From: Planctomycetota bacterium
GTDB lineage: Bacteria > Planctomycetota > GCA-002687715 > DRQF01
DNA length: 17,997 nt
NCBI GenBank assembly: GCA_015485455.1
Contig: WFTN01000605.1
Span: forward strand, 1-17,997
Direction: 5' to 3'
Below, in pieces: positions 13,225 to 17,997 of the stretch. The notes under the pieces are model-generated. The model saw only the letters and a program-made list of their open reading frames with translations, was not told the DNA's origin and did no database searches. The translations under genes were made by a program, and so were the position numbers. Numbering within the stretch: position 1 is the stretch's first letter; each line of letters opens with the position of its first letter.

Positions 13225-16200
13225 TTGGTTTCCTCCGTGTCGCGGTCGTTTTCATTCATCAAGCGGGAACGGGCGTCGCGCACTGACTCTTTCAGTTCAA
13301 ATGTTGGGGTGAACGAATCACAGGTGATGAGAATGTCATCGAGTTGTTGTGTCAAGAACTCGCGATCCTCCACGATGCCCCTCTTGTAAAGATCGTAGTA
13401 AGCCCGCACCACCGCATGGCGCACTTGCCAATTGGCGTGGTAGTGGAGTGTCTTAAGGGTTTCGGTAACGGATGCCGTCAAACTCACGGAGCCGAGAGCT
13501 TTAACCGCCATTCGAGCGACTTCGAAGTTCTTCTCAGCCACCAGCTGTTTGAGACGCCATTGGCATAAGCGTCGTACCGCAGGGCTGAGTTCTTTCGAGT
13601 AAGAGGCAATGGCTTGGCAAGAAGCGGTCCTGACTTCGAAGTAGGGATCACTCAGACCATCTACCAAGGCCTGTTCTACATCGGAATCCAATGACTCCAG
13701 TTGGCGCAAACTGTGTACGGCGTTTCTGCGCACGAAGCCGGGGTGTTCAAAGTCGCCCCGCAAAAGGCGGTGTATGAGGGGAGCTGGTTTCCTCGATCGC
13801 ACGATATTCACCAAGCTATACTTCAGCGAGCGAATTTTTAGCAAGCCAACCAACTTGACGCCGATGTTTCGTTGTTTCCAGTTTTCTCGACCCAAGAAAC
13901 CCCTCACGCGACCGGTGAGGTTTGCGTCCCTGACACTCTTGGGGTTTTTGATTGCTACATCGAGTAGTTCCTGGGGGCGAAGACAATAAACATTGAGTGG
14001 TACTTCTGTCTGTTCCGGTGGTGGCGATTGAGGAATCTGTCGCCGAATTCTGGCAATGACGTCGTCCATCTCTGGTGAGCGAATGGCCCAAGCCAAAATG
14101 AGATAGGAAAAGGTCCCCACAATGGCGGGTATGGAAAACACCAAGAACCTTGAGAGTAGGGTGGGGAGGGCATCGAAACCTTGGACGGTTTGCAAGGTCA
14201 AGAAGCAAATGGCCGCTGCGCCCAACGTGGCCAATGTGGCTCTTTGGGCGGAAGGCAGAATGTCGGCAAACTCAAATCCACCTCCGCTGGCCCGCATATT
14301 CTTGCGCATGTGCCAAACCCGGAAAGCACCATTGGCCAAGAAGGAGATCGAAGTGCCGATGGCAACTCCAGCAATACCAAAGCCCAAGAACACCAAGCCG
14401 ACCGACAGCACGATATTGAGGGCGATAGCACACATGTTGATGATGACTGCTTGACCCAACTCGAGGCGGGCGGCATAGAAACGACCCATCAAACCTTGCA
14501 GGCCCCAGCCCACCAAACCAATGGCATAGCAAGAAAGAGCCATGGACACCGACTTGGTGTCTTGCACACGGAAGACACCGTAGTTGAGTAAGAGGTTGAC
14601 GGTTGGGTGGGCCAAAATGATGAGGAATGCCGTCGTGGGCAGGAGGAGAAACAAATTCCAGTTGATGCCGGTGGTCACGATACGACGGCAAGCGTCTTGA
14701 TCACGAGAAGCAAAACTCTCGGCGTATTCTTTGAGTGCCACCGTGTTGATTGATTGGGAAATCAAAGCAAAAGGCAGCTGGAACAAAAGCAAACCAAAAT
14801 AGAGGGCCGAGACAGAGCCTGTCGCCAAGGTCGAAACAATGGCTAAATCAACGACGGAGCCCACCTTGGTGATCGTGACATCGGCGACGATCTTTGGCGC
14901 CGTTGAACGCACCTTGCGCATGCCGGGTTCATTGACGGCCAAAGCCGGAGCAAACTCCAAACCCGTACGACGGCGAAAACTCTTTGACAGCAAAGGTGGC
15001 AGGTGCATCAAGACTTGGCCCAAACCACCCAAGAGGAGGCCAATACCCATGCCAGCAATGCCCATGGTTTGATAAAGGAAGGCACCGCACATGATGCCAA
15101 TCGAGTACATGACTGAGGCATAAGCTGGAGCAGCGAATCGACCAAATGCTTTTAGCACTGCGCCAAGAACACTGGCAACAGTGATGAGCGTTAGGTACGG
15201 CAGCATAATTCGGGTTAGCTTGATGGCATCTGGCAAGAACCCTTTGGCGGCGAATCCGGGAACAATCACTGGTAGCCACCATGGAACAGTCACTGCTGCT
15301 AGGATAACGAGAGCCACAGTGATGCCAGTGGATGTTGTCAGAACGGTTCGGAAGAGACGAATCGCTTCCTTTTTTTTGCCCCCTCGGTAAAGCATGACAA
15401 AGGTGGGCAAGAAGGCGCTATCCACAGCGTTTTCAGCGAAGATTCGGCGAAATAAATTGGAGGCTGTGAGGCAGGCCACCACAATATCCATCACACGACC
15501 AGCTCCGAACGTCGAAGCCAGAACGACTTCCCGGCCCAAACCGAAAACTCGTGATAAGAGAGTGCCAAATCCAGTCACCAAGACGCTTGCTAAGACGCGG
15601 CCACTGCGGGGGCTCTGTTCTCGTGATTCGATGCGGGCGTTAAAGGTGAAGACGTTGTCGCCTACTTTGAGTGTTTGTCCCGCCTGGAGAGTTGTGATCT
15701 CATCAATCACTTTGTCATCCACGGCTATGCGCCCTTTGCGGGGGATAATGGAGTAGGTGGTGTTCCTTCGTGAGTTGCCACTTCTTCTAATCAGGGCACG
15801 GTCTCGGCGTCCTTTATTGGCCAAGTGAATGTCGCTGCTTGCAGAATGACCCAGGGTGGTCACCGGGAAGAAAAGCTCTTCTTTCTTGCCGTCGGTATTC
15901 GTTAACTCGCCCACCAAGACTTGAGATGTCGTGTTTACCAAGTGTCGTTTCTTGTGGGCCAAGTTGATGGCAAGCTTGGCGTTCTCAATACCGGCATTGG
16001 GAATGACAAAGTTCTGGGCTGAGCGCGACATGGCACTGAGACGTTCGGGGTCGTAGAGTAACTCGTTAACTTTGCGCGCTAACTGGTCCCCGTGAACCCG
16101 GGTGATAGGCCCTTCCTTTGACTCGTAGATTTCTTCAAACATGACTTCCGCCGAACCATGATTCTTCATGGTGAGGGCGTTGACGAGTTGATGGTTGTCG

Positions 16201-17120
16201 ACGCCATCACTCTTCGGAATGAGAAGGGCGGGTTTGCCAAGGGTGGCTAATTCCATCAGGACCCCAGCACCAGCTCGTGCTACGACCAAGTCGCTGGCGG
16301 CATAAGCGTCTTCGATCTGATCAAAGTAGCGGCGCAAGATATAGCGGCTACGATTGTCTTCTGCCACAGGCACGGAGTTGAGTTTGTCGTTGGTGTCATT
16401 CCATGCGTGGTAGTAGCCGGTCGCCGTCAAGCCAGTGCTGTGAATGATAGTGATGTTGTCGTCATCCAAGAGCCGAGAGAGTCCTTCGACGGTGGCCCGA
16501 TTGATGGACCGAGCCCCCATGGACCCACCCAAAACAAAGGCAACCTTGGCGTCCTTGGCAATGCGCAATCGTTCTCGGGCATTGGCCCCATTGCCAGCGG
16601 CAATTCTTTGGCGTACAGGGTAGCCAGTGAGAATGGTCTTTGTCGCCGGAAACCAAGGTAGAGTCTCTTCGAAACTAACTCCAATACTGGTGGCAAAGCG
16701 GGCTAAGAAAATGTTGGCTTTGCCAGGACGGGCGTTTTGTTCGTGTAGGAAAATTGGGCGTCGGAGAATCGCAGCGGCTAGCACAGGTGGGACGGAGACG
16801 TAACCACCGGTGGCAATGACAACATGGGGGCGAAAACGAATGATATGAAAAATGGATTGCAAGAACCCCCAGGCAAGAGCCCAAAGGAAACGAATAAACA
16901 CCCGGGGGTTGCGAGGAGAGGCAAAGGGTCGGGCTTCAATTCCTTTGAATGTGACCTTGGCTTTCTCAACGATTTCTCGTTCAGGGCCTCGGTTCGTTCC
17001 CAGGTAAAGAAACTGGCTTTCCGTTTCTTTGTCTTTGATGGCACGTACAACGGCCACGTTTGGGACCACATGTCCGCCGGTGCCGCCCCCCGTGAACAAA
17101 AATCGTCTTGGTTCCGCCAA
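13221..17120 (-). CDS. murG-murJ: MurG - FHA-like - MurJ - HEAT fusion protein (lipid II synthase and flippase)
   Basis: One uninterrupted frame of 1299 residues joins four parts. Residues 5-390 are MurG, which adds GlcNAc to lipid I: GGGTGGH (11-17), ATGGYVSVP, HEQN (126-129), GGSMGAR (198-204), RAGAGVLMEL with Glu290, and DNHQLVNA (308-315). Residues 398-497 resemble an FHA domain. Residues 505-1020 are MurJ, the lipid II flippase, with LLSRVFGLGRE and NLFRRIFAE; Arg524, Arg530 and Asp545 align without gaps with essential Arg18, Arg24 and Asp39 of E. coli MurJ. Residues 1085-1290 are HEAT-like helices. MurJ has both ends in the cytoplasm, so MurG and HEAT would lie on the correct side. The start is TTG at 17120, with GGGGGAG six bases upstream and an in-frame stop seven codons before. 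mraY overlaps the end by four bases. Confidence 0.93.
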   Translation of the reverse strand: MAEPRRFLFTGGGTGGHVVPNVAVVRAIKDKETESQFLYLGTNRGPEREIVEKAKVTFKGIEARPFASPRNPRVFIRFLWALAWGFLQSIFHIIRFRPHVVIATGGYVSVPPVLAAAILRRPIFLHEQNARPGKANIFLARFATSIGVSFEETLPWFPATKTILTGYPVRQRIAAGNGANARERLRIAKDAKVAFVLGGSMGARSINRATVEGLSRLLDDDNITIIHSTGLTATGYYHAWNDTNDKLNSVPVAEDNRSRYILRRYFDQIEDAYAASDLVVARAGAGVLMELATLGKPALLIPKSDGVDNHQLVNALTMKNHGSAEVMFEEIYESKEGPITRVHGDQLARKVNELLYDPERLSAMSRSAQNFVIPNAGIENAKLAINLAHKKRHLVNTTSQVLVGELTNTDGKKEELFFPVTTLGHSASSDIHLANKGRRDRALIRRSGNSRRNTTYSIIPRKGRIAVDDKVIDEITTLQAGQTLKVGDNVFTFNARIESREQSPRSGRVLASVLVTGFGTLLSRVFGLGREVVLASTFGAGRVMDIVVACLTASNLFRRIFAENAVDSAFLPTFVMLYRGGKKKEAIRLFRTVLTTSTGITVALVILAAVTVPWWLPVIVPGFAAKGFLPDAIKLTRIMLPYLTLITVASVLGAVLKAFGRFAAPAYASVMYSIGIMCGAFLYQTMGIAGMGIGLLLGGLGQVLMHLPPLLSKSFRRRTGLEFAPALAVNEPGMRKVRSTAPKIVADVTITKVGSVVDLAIVSTLATGSVSALYFGLLLFQLPFALISQSINTVALKEYAESFASRDQDACRRIVTTGINWNLFLLLPTTAFLIILAHPTVNLLLNYGVFRVQDTKSVSMALSCYAIGLVGWGLQGLMGRFYAARLELGQAVIINMCAIALNIVLSVGLVFLGFGIAGVAIGTSISFLANGAFRVWHMRKNMRASGGGFEFADILPSAQRATLATLGAAAICFLTLQTVQGFDALPTLLSRFLVFSIPAIVGTFSYLILAWAIRSPEMDDVIARIRRQIPQSPPPEQTEVPLNVYCLRPQELLDVAIKNPKSVRDANLTGRVRGFLGRENWKQRNIGVKLVGLLKIRSLKYSLVNIVRSRKPAPLIHRLLRGDFEHPGFVRRNAVHSLRQLESLDSDVEQALVDGLSDPYFEVRTASCQAIASYSKELSPAVRRLCQWRLKQLVAEKNFEVARMAVKALGSVSLTASVTETLKTLHYHANWQVRHAVVRAYYDLYKRGIVEDREFLTQQLDDILITCDSFTPTFELKESVRDARSRLMNENDRDTEETK

Positions 17121-17441
17121 GGAACGCTCCCCCGGGGGTCAAAGCCCCTATCACCACCACCCATTCCACCTCTTGGACGTGGCCTTCTTTGTTTGCGTTT
17201 GGGCAAACTCAGAGGCTCAACTGTGGGTGCAGCACTCGTTGAATTCCTATGTCTGAAGGAATCAGGAATTTTCCGAGACAGAAGGAGATCTGGGGTCTCA
17301 TTTCTTGATCTAGCTAAATGCAGCACCAAACCAACTTTAGTCCATGGGGAGGGCACTTTCCTTCCTCGTGACAGCTGCCGGAAGTTCGCATCTTTTTGCT
17401 TTCTCTGACCCCGGACTCTAGCTGAAGCCGTTTCTTTGAGT

Positions 17442-17485
17442 GGTCCCCGATTCGGCCTCCTCGCGCCGGGCCGAATCGACGGACC
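17442..17485. other. GC-rich hairpin in the gap before the cell-wall operon
   Basis: CGATTCGGCC (17448-17457) and GGCCGAATCG (17469-17478) pair perfectly over an 11-base spacer. The outer GGTCC (17442-17446) and GGACC (17481-17485) extend the stem across a small internal loop. There is no T-run on either side, so it does not look like a plain intrinsic terminator. Structured leader RNA, a small RNA or a DNA-binding site are options. Confidence 0.5.
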
Positions 17486-17548
17486 CAAAAACCCATTTGC
17501 CTCGGCTCGACTCTGGTTGAGAGAGCGAGAGGCCAGGTTGCTGAGCTA

Positions 17549-17585
17549 AGAGACCCCGTGTTCAACATATGAACACGGGGTCTCT
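17549..17585. terminator. Long perfect hairpin after the secreted-protein gene, probable terminator
   Basis: AGAGACCCCGTGTTC (17549-17563) and GAACACGGGGTCTCT (17571-17585) form a 15-bp perfect stem, 16 with the next A-T pair. It begins about 40 bases past the stop of the minus-strand gene ending at 17625. The T-run (GTTTT) is on the plus-strand side, so on the minus strand termination would rely on the stem alone. Confidence 0.6.
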
Positions 17586-17624
17586 GTTTTATCCTGAAGG
17601 CTGCCAAGTTCTTTCGGTGTCGCC

Positions 17625-17997
17625 CTACATAGTCAACAGTGATCGAAGGCCGTTGGAGCTCTTGAAGATCGGGCTGATCTCGTAGCTCTGAATGTAAATG
17701 AGTGTGCCAGCCAAGAAGGGACTTTGTCTCGTTAGATTGGCCAAAGTCAATTCACCGTTGGCATCGAATCCGAAGAACTGATCGGAGATGACGTTGGTGG
17801 AGTCAATGGCGATCAAAAGAGGAAGAAAACCGAACAAGACGATATCTGCGGGCGCTAGGCTAATTCCCAATTCACCAAGGCCACCAGGGGTTCCTTGGCT
17901 AATAAGAAGGTTGCCCGAGAGGGCTTGGTTGTTTCCTCCAGTGGGGAACCATTCCATTCTCAGACCATGAATCTCGCTGCTTTGGGTGACGTAGTTG
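17625..17997 (-). CDS. C-terminal part of a probable secreted protein, truncated by the window edge
   Basis: The frame is open from the right edge to the stop at 17625, giving the last 124 complete codons of a longer protein. An ATG at 17957 exists, but the frame continues past it without a stop, so it is not taken as the start. The segment has Gly/Asn/Ser-rich loops and a hydrophobic stretch (IVLFGFLPLLIAI). It ends with a beta-rich module: FGFDANGELTLANL, then QSPFLAGTLIYIQSY. I know the pattern of a Gly-containing strand followed by L-A-G-x-x-x-Y-x-Q from C-termini of many secreted proteins in Planctomycetota-like bacteria. Its function is unknown. It is not clearly linked to the cell-wall operon, because a strong hairpin and 504 bases separate them. 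Confidence 0.7.
   Translation of the reverse strand, partial: NYVTQSSEIHGLRMEWFPTGGNNQALSGNLLISQGTPGGLGELGISLAPADIVLFGFLPLLIAIDSTNVISDQFFGFDANGELTLANLTRQSPFLAGTLIYIQSYEISPIFKSSNGLRSLLTM

Larger units (their letters stand above)
17121..17624. other. 504-base gap upstream of the MurG-MurJ fusion gene
   Basis: I find no convincing gene here. Reading frames on both strands are rich in Arg, Pro and Gly or overlap murG as shadows. The right half holds two stable hairpins (17442-17485 and 17549-17585). The left half holds a 7-bp inverted repeat, AATTCCT (17242-17248) with AGGAATT (17264-17270), and the GGGGGAG ribosome site of the fusion gene. No strong sigma-70-type promoter stands out on the minus strand, so the promoter of the cell-wall operon is not located. 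Confidence 0.6.

Noticed and set aside
16824..17408. 194-codon plus-strand frame opposite murG
   Set aside because: It is antisense to a clearly coding region, shows no recognisable domain and has low-complexity composition, so it is a shadow.
16778..17488. Long minus-strand reading frame overlapping the start of murG
   Set aside because: It is rich in Arg, Pro and Gly with no domain, lies in another frame over the conserved MurG N-terminus, and has no good ribosome site.
17541..17548. TAGCTCAG on the minus strand, resembling a tRNA D-arm
   Set aside because: No matching D-stem, anticodon arm or acceptor stem can be folded around it.

Overview
The window reads as a chromosomal segment of a Gram-negative-type bacterium. 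It has a chromosomal parABS partition locus, lipid II synthesis genes, two lipoprotein precursors with signal peptidase II boxes, and ordinary purine and sulfur amino acid genes. Several starts appear to be TTG or GTG with purine-rich ribosome sites. I see no insertion sequence, CRISPR array, rRNA or tRNA. The phylum cannot be fixed from sequence alone. The cut-off secreted protein at the right edge and the conserved HNH protein resemble genes I associate with Planctomycetota and neighbouring deep-branching phyla, but that is inference.

Left part (1-2900): an HPr-like phosphocarrier, possibly cut at the left edge, then a YfcE-like phosphoesterase that has lost most metal ligands. Convergent to it are an intact calcineurin-like phosphoesterase and a multi-pass membrane protein resembling an ABC-2 permease. 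Partition locus (2900-4900): two perfect 16-bp parS palindromes lie directly upstream of overlapping parA and parB, which end at a strong two-way terminator. Such loci usually lie near the chromosome origin.

Middle (4900-11300): an overlapping lipoprotein and membrane-anchored cyclophilin-like pair (minus), an HNH protein (plus), purM with a downstream lipoprotein (minus), a divergent cystathionine gamma-synthase/lyase-family gene with a palindrome over its predicted -10, and a small unknown protein.

Right part (11300-17997): a minus-strand cell-wall operon. Its first gene is a single 1299-codon reading frame that joins MurG (lipid II synthase), a divergent FHA-like domain, MurJ (lipid II flippase) and a C-terminal HEAT-repeat domain. 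Its last four bases overlap mraY (lipid I synthase), which is followed by a divergent NAD-kinase-like gene with two CxxC pairs. Thus lipid I formation, lipid II formation and lipid II flipping are encoded by two overlapping genes, with the last two steps in one polypeptide. This is the most striking feature of the window. A 504-base gap with two stable hairpins separates it from the 3' end of a secreted-protein gene that runs off the right edge.
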